18,369 bases of DNA from Candidatus Dadabacteria bacterium RIFCSPHIGHO2_12_FULL_53_21 (GTDB lineage Bacteria > Desulfobacterota_D > UBA1144 > Nemesobacterales > UBA2774). How positions within the stretch are numbered: position 1 is the stretch's first letter; the number at the start of each line of letters is the position of its first letter. This document shows positions 1-7,038 of this stretch, one piece after another. Both the position numbers and the translations under genes were made by a program. The notes below the pieces were generated by a model. That model had not been told where the DNA came from and made no database searches. It worked only from the letters and a program-made list of their open reading frames with translations. The DNA lies in NCBI GenBank assembly GCA_001775255.1, contig MFCJ01000021.1, positions 1 through 18,369 on the forward strand, in the 5' to 3' direction.

Positions 1-120
1 TACCCTCAGGGTTTTTGCAGAGGAAATAAGGCCTGCCTTCGAATAATTCCCGAGTGTATCAGATCAGAATGGTTTCGACGGCCGATTGAACGTTCCGTGC
101 AGGACCCGGCTTTTATTCCG

Positions 121-150
121 TTGACAGGGGCTTTCGGTTCGTGGGATAAT
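121..150 (+). promoter_or_regulatory. Sigma70-like promoter of the nitrilase gene
   Basis: A perfect -35 box TTGACA lies at 121-126 and a 5/6 match -10 box GATAAT at 145-150, with an 18-bp spacer. Transcription would begin near 157 and give a leader of about 47 nt before the ATG at 204. The roughly 110 bases to the left hold no gene I can support. Confidence 0.6.
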
Positions 151-203
151 GGGATTCGTGAAAATACCGAACAAAACGGGGAGAATCGCAAGGAGAATCG
201 CAA

Positions 204-1217
204 ATGGATAACGAAAGCAGGAAATTTACGGCTGCGGCGGTCCAGGCGGCTCCCGTATTTCTCAACAAGGTCGAAACAATCGGGAAGATCGCGAGCTTGA
301 TCGAAGAAGCGGCCGGGAACGGAGCGAGCCTTATAGTATTCCCCGAGGCGATCGTCCCCTGCTACCCGTACTGGCCCAAGGACATTGGCACGGCAGAAGG
401 AAGAAAGCTCGTTTTAGACGCATATATAGAGCTCCATAAGAACTCCATCGATATACCGGGGAGCGATACGGACAAGCTCTGCGAGTCCGCGAAAAAAGCG
501 GGGGCGTATGTCGTCATCGGGGTAAACGAAAGGGACGGCGGGACGCTTTACAACACGATCCTCTACATCGACAAGAACGGCGGAATATTGGGAAAGCACA
601 GGAAGCTCATGTCCATAGACAGCGAGAAATGCATATGGGGGAATGGGGGCGCGGAGGACCTGAACGTGTTCGATACGGAAGTCGGCAAGGTCGGCGGTTT
701 TTTCTGTTACGAGCATCACATGACACTCGCCAAGTACGCGATGTTCATGAAGGGAGAGCAGATACACGCCGGGCTCTGGGCCGGGCACGGCTTTGTGAAA
801 CCGACGATGGATTTCGCGAGCCGCGAGTACGCATTCGAGGGGCAGGTGTTCGTCATCGCGTCATCGGGGCACATAACCGAGGACATGGTCCCCGACAGCT
901 TTCCGCTTAAAAAACATACTATGTGGGACTACCCCGGCGGGAGCGGGATCATAAGCCCGCGAGGTGAATACCTTGCAGGACCCGTCTACGGCAAGGAAGA
1001 CATAGTCTATGCGGATATAGACATGGATATGATTATTCGCTCAAAGGCGGTCATCGACGGCGTCGGGCATTTTTCGAGGCCCGACATCCTGACACTCGAG
1101 ATAAAGGGATACGATCCCGATAAAAAGAAGACGAACGGCCGGAGCCAAAACCGGAGACAAAAAAAATCAGTGAAATCGCCCGACGCGGAGAAAGGAAGAG
1201 CGCCGTCCGGAAATTAA
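204..1217 (+). CDS. Nitrilase-family carbon-nitrogen hydrolase
   Basis: This 337-aa cytoplasmic protein belongs to the nitrilase branch of the carbon-nitrogen hydrolase superfamily, which cleaves nitriles or amides through a Glu-Lys-Cys triad. Visible catalytic residues are E48 (in FPEAIVP), K134 (in KHRKL) and C168 (in GFFCYEH); E141 matches the second conserved Glu. The motif around E48, PCYPYWP, resembles the PGYPFW of true nitrilases, and 337 aa fits their usual length. Two signatures are atypical: the nucleophile is followed by Tyr-Glu where C-W-E is usual, and the stretch after RKL reads MSIDSEK where M/K-P-T-x-x-E-R is common. The C-terminal ~30 residues are basic and low in complexity. 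The start is supported by AGGAG at 191-195, 8 nt before ATG. The gene appears monocistronic. Substrate cannot be told from sequence; nitrilase, cyanide-degrading enzyme or amidase are all possible. Confidence 0.85.
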   Translation: MDNESRKFTAAAVQAAPVFLNKVETIGKIASLIEEAAGNGASLIVFPEAIVPCYPYWPKDIGTAEGRKLVLDAYIELHKNSIDIPGSDTDKLCESAKKAGAYVVIGVNERDGGTLYNTILYIDKNGGILGKHRKLMSIDSEKCIWGNGGAEDLNVFDTEVGKVGGFFCYEHHMTLAKYAMFMKGEQIHAGLWAGHGFVKPTMDFASREYAFEGQVFVIASSGHITEDMVPDSFPLKKHTMWDYPGGSGIISPRGEYLAGPVYGKEDIVYADIDMDMIIRSKAVIDGVGHFSRPDILTLEIKGYDPDKKKTNGRSQNRRQKKSVKSPDAEKGRAPSGN

Positions 1218-1247
1218 AAATCGGCTCGTCCCAGAAATTGAGCCGAA
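1211..1247 (-). terminator. Intrinsic terminator of pncB (minus strand)
   Basis: A perfect 7-bp inverted repeat, TCGGCTC at 1221-1227 and GAGCCGA at 1240-1246, has a 12-nt loop. Read on the minus strand, the stem is followed directly by TTTTTAATTT, the classical rho-independent arrangement. On the plus strand there is no T-run after the stem, so it serves pncB rather than the nitrilase gene. Confidence 0.7.
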
Positions 1248-1263
1248 AGGTCGATACGGATAT

Positions 1264-2808
1264 TCAGACGCTTTCATTCTCTATCGACTGGATGAGGTTC
1301 TGCTTGAGGTTCCAGAGGTTCTCCGAGAGCGAGACGTGATAGATATGGGGGTTCATTATACGCCTGACGCCTGAATCGAGCTTTTCTATGTCCTCTATAC
1401 GCCTGACCCTGATCTCTTCTATGGAAGGAAAATCGTAGACGAGTCTGCCTTCGTCGAGCACCTTCACGAGAAGGGGCTCCGTCCTGCTTATCTCATTACC
1501 CTTCATAATCCTGTATTTGCTATGGTCGGAGGGGTGGCGCATCTTTAACACGTCCTTCTCACCCGGGTCGCCTTCGTCTATGGTCAGGAGGTCCGCGGTC
1601 GCAAACCCTCTCTTGTCATATATGCGCCAGGCCATTTTATTCCCCGGGTTGAGCGTCTTTGTCGGGGTTTCAGATAATTTGATCGCCGGCGCCCACCTCC
1701 CCTTCTCCCTTACGGCGACAAGCTTATACACGCCGTCGAGCGCGGAATCGCCTTTTGAGGTTATGAGTTTCGTCCCCACGCCGTAGACGAGCCTCTTGAT
1801 GAGGCTTTCGGGGTCGAGCCCGTAACGAGGCGCTTCCTCTTCTATCTGCGTTATTACCTGCCATATGACGAGCTCGTCGAGCTGATTCGAGAGCACTATC
1901 CTCGTATCAGGAAAACCCGCGCTGTCGAGCATCTTCGCCGACTGTATGGAGAGATACGCGAGGTCGCCCGAATCGAGCCTTATGCCGAGCGGCTTATGCC
2001 CTTTTCTCCTCAACTCTTCGAATACCTTTATCGCGTTCGGGACCCCGCTCTCGAGCGTGTTAATCGTATCCACGAGGAGCAGGCAGTCGTCGGGATATAC
2101 CTCGGCATAGGCCCTGAAGGCCCCGAGCTCGCCCTCGCCCAGCGCCATGAACACCTGCACCATGCTGTGCGCGTGAGTGCCCTTGGGCGGAAAACCGAGC
2201 AGGTGCGAGATACCTACGGTCGAAGAGAAATCGGCCCCTCCTATCAGCGCCGCCCTTATGCCGGCATTGACACCGAGGTCAGGCCCTCTCCTCATTCCGA
2301 ATTCGAGTATCGGCTGGCCCCGGCCCGCCTCCCTTATACGAGCGGCTTTCGTGGCAATCAGTATCTGGTAGTTGAGCTTGTTGAGGAGAGCCGACTCCAA
2401 TATCTGCGCCATGGGCAGCGGTCCCTGAACCACTGTTACCGGAACGGTGGGATGGACGACCCTCCCCTCCGGAATCGATAACATTGTAATCCCGCCGAAA
2501 TTCCCGTGCTTCCTCAGCCAGACCAGAAAATCATCCGCGAATAGCGGCTCACCGAGCTGACCGGTCTGCGTTTTGAGGCAGCTTATCTCTTCATCCCCGA
2601 ACTCGGCAATCTTCGTCCATCCGGCGAGCCATTCGAGCCCCGCATTCACGCAATAACCCGCCTTGTGGGAACCGTAATCGGGGTAGTTTCTAAAGAAGTG
2701 GTCGAACTGCGCGTGTGTCTCATGAAGCCCGAATCTAAAATAGAGCTGGGCCATCGTAAGCTGGTACTGGTCGGTAAAGAGTATCCCTTCGGCTATTCTG
2801 TTATCCAT
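1264..2808 (-). CDS. pncB: Nicotinate phosphoribosyltransferase
   Basis: This 514-aa protein converts nicotinate and PRPP, with ATP hydrolysis, to nicotinate mononucleotide in the NAD salvage (Preiss-Handler) pathway. The N-terminal region LFTDQYQLTMAQ is typical of the family. Further family signatures are EFGMRR (169-174), GTHAHS (210-215; contains the His expected to be phosphorylated), DTINT (247-251) and RLDSGDL (277-283), which line the active-site barrel. At 514 aa it is longer than the E. coli enzyme (~400 aa) and matches the longer bacterial form. The ATG has no strong Shine-Dalgarno; the start is chosen because the family N-terminus begins within a few residues of it. It has its own promoter (2889-2917) and terminator (1211-1247), so it is probably monocistronic. 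No other NAD-salvage gene is nearby. Confidence 0.95.
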   Translation of the reverse strand: MDNRIAEGILFTDQYQLTMAQLYFRFGLHETHAQFDHFFRNYPDYGSHKAGYCVNAGLEWLAGWTKIAEFGDEEISCLKTQTGQLGEPLFADDFLVWLRKHGNFGGITMLSIPEGRVVHPTVPVTVVQGPLPMAQILESALLNKLNYQILIATKAARIREAGRGQPILEFGMRRGPDLGVNAGIRAALIGGADFSSTVGISHLLGFPPKGTHAHSMVQVFMALGEGELGAFRAYAEVYPDDCLLLVDTINTLESGVPNAIKVFEELRRKGHKPLGIRLDSGDLAYLSIQSAKMLDSAGFPDTRIVLSNQLDELVIWQVITQIEEEAPRYGLDPESLIKRLVYGVGTKLITSKGDSALDGVYKLVAVREKGRWAPAIKLSETPTKTLNPGNKMAWRIYDKRGFATADLLTIDEGDPGEKDVLKMRHPSDHSKYRIMKGNEISRTEPLLVKVLDEGRLVYDFPSIEEIRVRRIEDIEKLDSGVRRIMNPHIYHVSLSENLWNLKQNLIQSIENESV

Positions 2809-2888
2809 TTTGAAACCCGGACCATGGATTATTTATTTTTAAGCGGGAATCTTACGGTCTTCGCTAGAATTCGATAACCGTTCATTAA

Positions 2889-2917
2889 TGTATAGATTTT
2901 TTTTAACCCCAAGTCAA
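2889..2917 (-). promoter_or_regulatory. Sigma70-like promoter of pncB
   Basis: Read on the minus strand, TTGACT (2917-2912) and TATACA (2894-2889) are separated by exactly 17 bp. Transcription would start near 2882, about 75 nt before the pncB ATG. The octamer AAGTCAAC that includes the -35 box is repeated at 2969-2976. Confidence 0.55.
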
Positions 2918-2931
2918 CAATAAGGGTCTAA

Positions 2932-2996
2932 CCGGGAATTCGGCTTTCGATGAAATTTAGAAGGTACTAAGTCAACGGAAATATTACAATTCCCGG
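2932..2996. repeat. 9-bp perfect inverted repeat in a divergent intergenic region
   Basis: CCGGGAATT at 2932-2940 and AATTCCCGG at 2988-2996 are exact reverse complements, 47 bp apart. They lie just upstream of the pncB promoter and of the promoter at 3023-3049. The spacing is large for a single operator; two half-sites or a looped cruciform are possible. No function is proven. Confidence 0.4.
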
Positions 2997-3022
2997 AATA
3001 GCCTGCCGCAATGTTTAATTTG

Positions 3023-3049
3023 TTGACAATCCGCGATGTTCCTTATAAT
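3023..3049 (+). promoter_or_regulatory. Sigma70-like promoter of the riboswitch leader
   Basis: Both boxes match consensus perfectly: TTGACA at 3023-3028 and TATAAT at 3044-3049. The spacer is only 15 bp, shorter than the 17-bp optimum. Transcription would start near 3056, about 40 nt before the riboswitch, giving a leader of about 255 nt in front of the 164-aa gene. Confidence 0.65.
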
Positions 3050-3094
3050 ATTTGTAACAAAAGAGCGCTACGGGCAATGACGTAGTAATTATTG

Positions 3095-3197
3095 TCATGT
3101 TCTGTACGAAATGGCAAACCACTCGAAAGGATGGGACGCAAAGCAAAGGGCCTAAAGGGATTAAATCCCATGGCTGCCATGCCGCCGAAACGGAAAA
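3095..3197 (+). ncRNA. Cyclic di-GMP-I (GEMM-I) riboswitch aptamer
   Basis: The conserved GEMM-I core is present in order: GGCAAACC (3113-3120), a GAAA tetraloop (3125-3128), GGGACGCAAAGC (3133-3144), the tetraloop receptor CCTAA (3151-3155), a variable hairpin GGGAT-TAA-ATCCC (3157-3169), and TGGCTGCCATGCCGCCGAA (3171-3189) closing the second arm. P1 can form between TTCTGT (3100-3105) and ACGGAA (3190-3195). Aligned by eye to the Vibrio Vc2 aptamer, the base equivalent to G20 is G (3113). That favours c-di-GMP over 3',3'-cGAMP, whose riboswitches carry A there. The GAAA stem contains one C-A mismatch. The element is on the same strand as the 164-aa gene, directly downstream, and behind a promoter. 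Outer boundaries are approximate. Confidence 0.9.
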
Positions 3198-3308
3198 ACA
3201 TAGTCTCTCTCTCTCGAATTTTACTGACCTTCTGAATTCCGTTTCCCGATAGAAGCTACCATCCGAACGAGGCCGCAGCCGTTAAGTACGTGACAGTAAC
3301 GGACGGGG
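3187..3308 (+). promoter_or_regulatory. Probable riboswitch expression platform
   Basis: The P1 3' strand GAAACGGAA (3187-3195) is exactly complementary to TTCCGTTTC (3237-3245), so P1 and this helix exclude each other. Part of the same segment, TCCGTT (3238-3243), can also pair with AACGGA (3298-3303), which abuts the GGGG (3305-3308) serving as ribosome-binding site four bases before the ATG. A further perfect 6-bp hairpin, CCGTTA (3279-3284) with TAACGG (3297-3302), uses the same bases. There is no T-run after any stem, so translational rather than transcriptional control is more likely. Which state is on or off is inference. A (TC)6 tract lies at 3204-3215. Confidence 0.5.
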
Positions 3309-3312
3309 CAAG

Positions 3313-3807
3313 ATGGAAACTATCGGAAAGGTTCTGAGCATTACACTACTCACAATCTTCGGCTCGGCTGCCGCAACGGTTTATCTCATTGATTCGGACA
3401 TATTGCCTTCTTTCCTCGACAAGCCCGGAGTGGTCTACACATCGGACACGAAGACACAGGAAAAACCAGCCGATTTGCACACTGTCGCTTCTTACAGAGA
3501 GAGGGAGAGGGTAATTTACGCGGAGGAGGGCGAGGTAAACGATGAACCAGAGGAAAGGAGCCGCGTAAAGCCCATCTGGGGACAGGGCTACGACACACAC
3601 CCGGCTTCGTCTTACAGGGGTGAGGAGAGGGCCCAGGAACTCGCCCAAAGCAACTCCATAGATTCAATCATCGAGAACATCGATTATTGGAACAATCAAT
3701 ACTACAGGTCGGTTAAAACCGGGAACCGGGAAAGCGCCGACAAGGCGTTCCGTAATTATTCCGAATATACAAAAGCGCTCGGTATGAAACAATCCTCGGA
3801 TCGATAG
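3313..3807 (+). CDS. Unrecognised membrane-anchored protein controlled by c-di-GMP riboswitch
   Basis: I do not recognise a family for this 164-aa protein. Residues 7-27 form one hydrophobic helix (VLSITLLTIFGSAAATVYLI) with a Lys before it, so it is either a signal anchor or an uncleaved leader; no lipobox Cys is present and no CxxCH heme motif. The rest is hydrophilic and charged, rich in Glu, Arg, Ser and Tyr. It contains two similar stretches, ASYRERER (59-66) and SSYRGEER (98-105), and a C-terminal helical part with several aromatic residues (IDYWNNQYYRS). The inferred location is periplasmic, tethered to the inner membrane. The start follows GGGG at 3305-3308 with a 4-nt spacer. The gene is alone in its transcript, so the riboswitch appears dedicated to it; a role in surface, biofilm or motility behaviour is a guess from the riboswitch only. 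Confidence 0.75.
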   Translation: METIGKVLSITLLTIFGSAAATVYLIDSDILPSFLDKPGVVYTSDTKTQEKPADLHTVASYRERERVIYAEEGEVNDEPEERSRVKPIWGQGYDTHPASSYRGEERAQELAQSNSIDSIIENIDYWNNQYYRSVKTGNRESADKAFRNYSEYTKALGMKQSSDR

Positions 3808-3897
3808 ACAAGGCAAAGCATACCGGGACACGCCGGCTGAAAAAGGGTCCGGAAGACTGAGTACCCCCCCATTCCGTTTAAGCCGCAATAACCCCGA

Positions 3898-4680
3898 TTA
3901 CAATAGAAGGAAAAGTTTTGTAAGGAAAAAATCCCCGATTATGATCAGCAGGAGAGCGACCACGACGGTGGATGTCGTCGCTCTTCCGACACCCTGCGTC
4001 CCGCCTTCGGCCCTCATCCCTATATAGCATCCGGTGATAGCCACTATTATCCCGAAGAAGAATGTCTTGGAGATCCCGCTCACGAAATCGTTTATCGTCA
4101 CCCATTCGAGTATGCTGGAAATAAAGAGCCTCGGCTTTACGTCGAGGTCTATGTTCGACATGATCATCGCGCCTAAAATTCCCGTGAAATCGGATATTAC
4201 CGCCAGGAACGGGAAGGAAATGACGGCGGCCACGAGCCTCGGAACGACGAGCTTCCTGAGGGGGTCGGCACCGAGCGTCCTTAAGGCGTCTATCTGCTCG
4301 GTTACCTTCATCGACCCTATTTCAGCAGTAATACCGGAGCCGACCCTTCCGCCTACGAGGAGCGACGTCACGACCGGCCCGAGCTCCCTGACGAAAGACA
4401 GCGATACGACGGGTCCGACGACGCCCTTTGCCCCGAACCACGCGAAACCCCATGCGAGCTGAACGACCATGACCATTCCGATCGCCATTGCGGAAGCTAT
4501 AACTATGGGTATGGACTTGAAGCCGATCTCGTCGAGCTGCTCGAGCACGAGCCTGTAATTAAAAGGGCGCGTGAAGCACGCGTAGACAGACCTGTACAGG
4601 AAGAGCCAGACGTCCCCCATCTGCTCGATGAAAGATACGCAGGATGACCCGAGGCGCGATATATAGTTATAGATGATCAT
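3898..4680 (-). CDS. MlaE-family lipid ABC transporter permease
   Basis: This 260-aa inner-membrane protein is an MlaE/YrbE-type permease, the membrane subunit of ABC systems that move phospholipids or sterols between inner and outer membranes with an MCE-domain partner. The family hallmark spans roughly residues 90-150 and includes RELGPVV, GGRVGSGITAEIGSMKV and EQIDALRTLGADP, followed by VPRLVA. About five hydrophobic segments are visible, including 55-75, 140-175 and 205-258, with an N-terminal amphipathic region before them. Length equals the usual ~260 aa. Its ATG overlaps the stop of the upstream lipoprotein gene by 4 bp (ATGA), so the two are translationally coupled. The expected ATPase (MlaF) and MCE protein (MlaD) are not adjacent, which is unusual for the family. 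The gene ends 90 bp from the convergent 164-aa gene. Confidence 0.92.
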   Translation of the reverse strand: MIIYNYISRLGSSCVSFIEQMGDVWLFLYRSVYACFTRPFNYRLVLEQLDEIGFKSIPIVIASAMAIGMVMVVQLAWGFAWFGAKGVVGPVVSLSFVRELGPVVTSLLVGGRVGSGITAEIGSMKVTEQIDALRTLGADPLRKLVVPRLVAAVISFPFLAVISDFTGILGAMIMSNIDLDVKPRLFISSILEWVTINDFVSGISKTFFFGIIVAITGCYIGMRAEGGTQGVGRATTSTVVVALLLIIIGDFFLTKLFLLL

Positions 4681-5219
4681 AGGACCCTGAACTGAGAAAT
4701 AAATTCGTTAAACACCTGCGCCCCCGAATCGAACTTATCGGGAGACGAGGCGTATGTAAAATCATACACGCAATCGTTCTTTTTAAATACACGCGTCTCT
4801 ATCATGACAGGCTTATTATCCAGGCTCCCCGTGTATATGGTGCTCAGGGCTTGCTGCCCGTCAATTTGAGTCTCCTGCCGGGAAGCCGCCTTCTTGTCTT
4901 TCATACCTACTATCAATGACTCCGAAAGGGCCTTCAAGCTGTATTTCATTTTGCGCTCGTCGCATGTCGAATTCACGGTTATCGTGGAATCGTTAGGGCC
5001 GTTGCTGAAAGCGAGGTCCCCGCCGTCGATGTCTATACGTTTCCACCCGTCGGGAAGAGAGCCTATCCTGTACGACGTGGAGTCAGATGTATATATCTGG
5101 CCCTTGAGCTTCCCTTTATCGCCCGAACCTGAAGAGGCATAGTAGCCCACGAATTTAGCGATAGAACAGGAACCCAGAAAGACAGACGCCGATAATAGAA
5201 TAACCAGGCATTTATTCAT
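4677..5219 (-). CDS. Unrecognised lipoprotein coupled to MlaE-like permease
   Basis: This 180-aa protein carries a lipoprotein signal peptide: a short basic N-terminus, a hydrophobic core (LVILLSASVF) and lipobox L15-G-S-C18. Ser at the position after Cys18 would favour outer-membrane sorting by the E. coli Lol rule. The mature part holds a Gly/Ser/Lys-rich linker (about 28-40) and then a compact domain: YRIGSLPDGWKRID, then GDLAFSNGPNDSTITV, and a C-terminal stretch with VFKKNDCVYDFTYAS. I cannot assign a family. Similar domains of ~140 aa recur in hypothetical lipoproteins beside transport genes, but this is recollection, not a search. It overlaps the MlaE-like gene by 4 bp, implying a shared transcript and perhaps a shared envelope-lipid function. 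No clear Shine-Dalgarno precedes the ATG. Confidence 0.8.
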   Translation of the reverse strand: MNKCLVILLSASVFLGSCSIAKFVGYYASSGSGDKGKLKGQIYTSDSTSYRIGSLPDGWKRIDIDGGDLAFSNGPNDSTITVNSTCDERKMKYSLKALSESLIVGMKDKKAASRQETQIDGQQALSTIYTGSLDNKPVMIETRVFKKNDCVYDFTYASSPDKFDSGAQVFNEFISQFRVL

Positions 5220-5450
5220 TGGATTAAGAAACTTGTATCAAGATTGTCCGTACTGACTCAGGCGGGCCGTTCTCGATGTTGGCCGACGGGTTTCAATAAT
5301 ACTCGAATCCCTGAAAAAACCAAGCATATTAAAACCTTAAATAATTTTATCCCCTCTTCGCGGGAAATAAAACGAGCAAGATTATTTTACATGCAAGCTA
5401 CAACCGCACTGCCCCTGATATATCGCAATAATAATGACGACTGAGACCGG
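5220..5450. other. Divergent intergenic region, nothing recognised
   Basis: This is the lipoprotein-proximal part of the 302-bp gap between the divergent lipoprotein and gltX genes. It is AT-rich in the middle. I see no convincing -10/-35 pair for the minus-strand lipoprotein gene, no RNA gene and no conserved repeat. A 66-codon plus-strand reading (5244-5444) lacks a ribosome-binding site and a protein-like composition. Confidence 0.5.
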
Positions 5451-5478
5451 TTGTCAACCTGCCCCTCCGGTATATACA
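5451..5478 (+). promoter_or_regulatory. Sigma70-like promoter of gltX
   Basis: TTGTCA at 5451-5456 (5/6) and TATACA at 5473-5478 (4/6) are 16 bp apart. The predicted start near 5485 leaves a leader of about 37 nt. No Shine-Dalgarno is visible before the gltX ATG. Confidence 0.5.
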
Positions 5479-5521
5479 GTTATTTGACTCACCAATGACT
5501 CTAAATTAACATTTAACCCCC

Positions 5522-6928
5522 ATGACCGTAAGAACCAGATTCGCCCCGAGTCCGACAGGGTCCCTCCACATAGGCGGGGCGAGGACAGCCATATTCAACT
5601 GGCTCTTCGCGAGACATAACGGCGGGGAATTCATACTGCGCATCGAGGATACGGACCGCTCACGCTCGACCGAGGAATCCATACTGGAAATCAGAGATGC
5701 CATGGAATGGCTCGGGCTTGACTGGGACGAGGGGCCTTTCAGACAATCGGACAGGCTAGGCATATACAAAGACCTCGCAGACAAGCTCATCGCCTCGGGA
5801 CACGCATACAGGTGCTATGTGACGCCGGAGGAGCTCGAGGAGAAGAGAAAAGAGGCCCAGGAAAGGGGCGGGATGTTCCATTACAATCGAGAATGGGCGG
5901 ACAGGAACGCAGGCCCCGGTAAGCCCTGCGCAGTCAGGCTGCTCACGCCCGACCACGGGACTATCGAGGTGCATGACATACTGCGGGGGAAGGTGGTATT
6001 CGACGCTGGGGAGATAGACGATTTCGTCATACTCAAAACGGACGGATTCCCGACATACAATTTCGCTGTCGTCGCGGACGACGCGCTCATGGGAATAACA
6101 CACGTGATAAGAGGGGACGACCATCTGATAAATACGCCGAGGCAGGTGCTCATATATCAGGGGCTTTCGCTCGAGGTGCCGCAACTGGCGCACGTCTCGA
6201 TGATACTGGGGCCCGACGGAAAGAGGCTCAGCAAGAGGCACGGAGCCACCTCCGTCGTAGCTTACAGGGATGAGGGTTACCTCCCCGAAGCCCTCGTAAA
6301 TTATCTTACGCGGCTCGGGTGGTCGTTCGGCGACCAGGAGATATTCACGATAAATGAACTTGTTGAAAAATTCACTCTCGATAGCGTAGGGAAATCGGCC
6401 GCCGTATTCAATCCCGAAAAGCTCCAGTGGTTAAACGGCTGGTACATACGTAACAAGCCGCCTGAGGAGACCGCGAAGCTCGTGCTCCCGATCCTTCTTG
6501 ATAAAGGTATAAAGGCGGAGCTCGATAACAAGCTCGTAATGATCGTAAAGGAGCTCAGTCAGAGGGCGAAGACGCTCCTCGACATAACCGGCTCGCTCGG
6601 CTACTTCTACGCCCGGGAGATCGAATACGACGAGAAGGCGGCGGGCAAATTCCTCACGCCCGAGATGACGGACGTTTTGAAAGACCTTACTCAAAAGCTT
6701 TCCGAAGCGGCTTCATTCACGGCAGGCGATTTACAGAGTGTGTTCGAGGGCATAATGGAGGAGAGGGGGTTAAAGCTCGGAACCATAGCCCAGCCCGTAA
6801 GGGTAGCGCTCACCGGAGGGACAGTAAGCCCCGGCATATTCGAGGTGATGGAGATACTGGGGAAGGACGAGGTAATAAGAAGGCTCGATAAGGCTGTCGA
6901 ATATATATCCGCCGTGAAGCCCGCCTGA
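5522..6928 (+). CDS. gltX: Glutamyl-tRNA synthetase
   Basis: This 468-aa class I aminoacyl-tRNA synthetase activates glutamate with ATP and charges tRNA-Glu in the cytoplasm. The N-terminal Rossmann fold begins at once with TRFAPSPTG and the HIGH-type motif HIGG (16-19), then IEDTDRSRS. The second class I motif, corresponding to KMSKS, is KRLSKRHG (234-241). The connective region (about 95-190) lacks the Cys-x-Cys zinc site of E. coli GltX, having only C98. The C-terminal third is the helical anticodon-binding domain. Length is normal. Position and family alone do not tell whether it is discriminating or also charges tRNA-Gln. It has its own promoter and converges with the downstream dehydrogenase gene, with no clear terminator in the 110-bp gap. 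Confidence 0.97.
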   Translation: MTVRTRFAPSPTGSLHIGGARTAIFNWLFARHNGGEFILRIEDTDRSRSTEESILEIRDAMEWLGLDWDEGPFRQSDRLGIYKDLADKLIASGHAYRCYVTPEELEEKRKEAQERGGMFHYNREWADRNAGPGKPCAVRLLTPDHGTIEVHDILRGKVVFDAGEIDDFVILKTDGFPTYNFAVVADDALMGITHVIRGDDHLINTPRQVLIYQGLSLEVPQLAHVSMILGPDGKRLSKRHGATSVVAYRDEGYLPEALVNYLTRLGWSFGDQEIFTINELVEKFTLDSVGKSAAVFNPEKLQWLNGWYIRNKPPEETAKLVLPILLDKGIKAELDNKLVMIVKELSQRAKTLLDITGSLGYFYAREIEYDEKAAGKFLTPEMTDVLKDLTQKLSEAASFTAGDLQSVFEGIMEERGLKLGTIAQPVRVALTGGTVSPGIFEVMEILGKDEVIRRLDKAVEYISAVKPA

Positions 6929-7038
6929 CCGGAGACCGTATCAGACGTATTTGCACGACAATATAGAACCCACGCTCAACTTACAGAAGCCGTAACTATA
7001 CTCTCTTAAATCGAGACCCTTCGGTTTACCGGTGATTA

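Noticed and set aside
2..17. ACCC-TCA-GGGT followed by five T, terminator-like
   Set aside because: A 4-bp stem with a 3-base loop is too weak, and the window edge hides any gene it would serve.
1..203. Short readings on both strands left of the nitrilase gene
   Set aside because: They overlap each other and the promoter at 121-150, and show no protein features.
1996..2481. 161-codon plus-strand reading inside pncB
   Set aside because: It is antisense to conserved pncB motifs and its composition is not protein-like.
2665..2877. 70-codon plus-strand reading over the pncB start
   Set aside because: Mostly antisense to pncB, with no ribosome-binding site.
3204..3215. (TC)6 dinucleotide tract in the riboswitch leader
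   Set aside because: Too short to be called a phase-variable repeat; noted only as part of the leader.
5244..5444. 66-codon plus-strand reading in the lipoprotein-gltX gap
   Set aside because: No ribosome-binding site, no recognisable motif, and an AT-rich intergenic composition.
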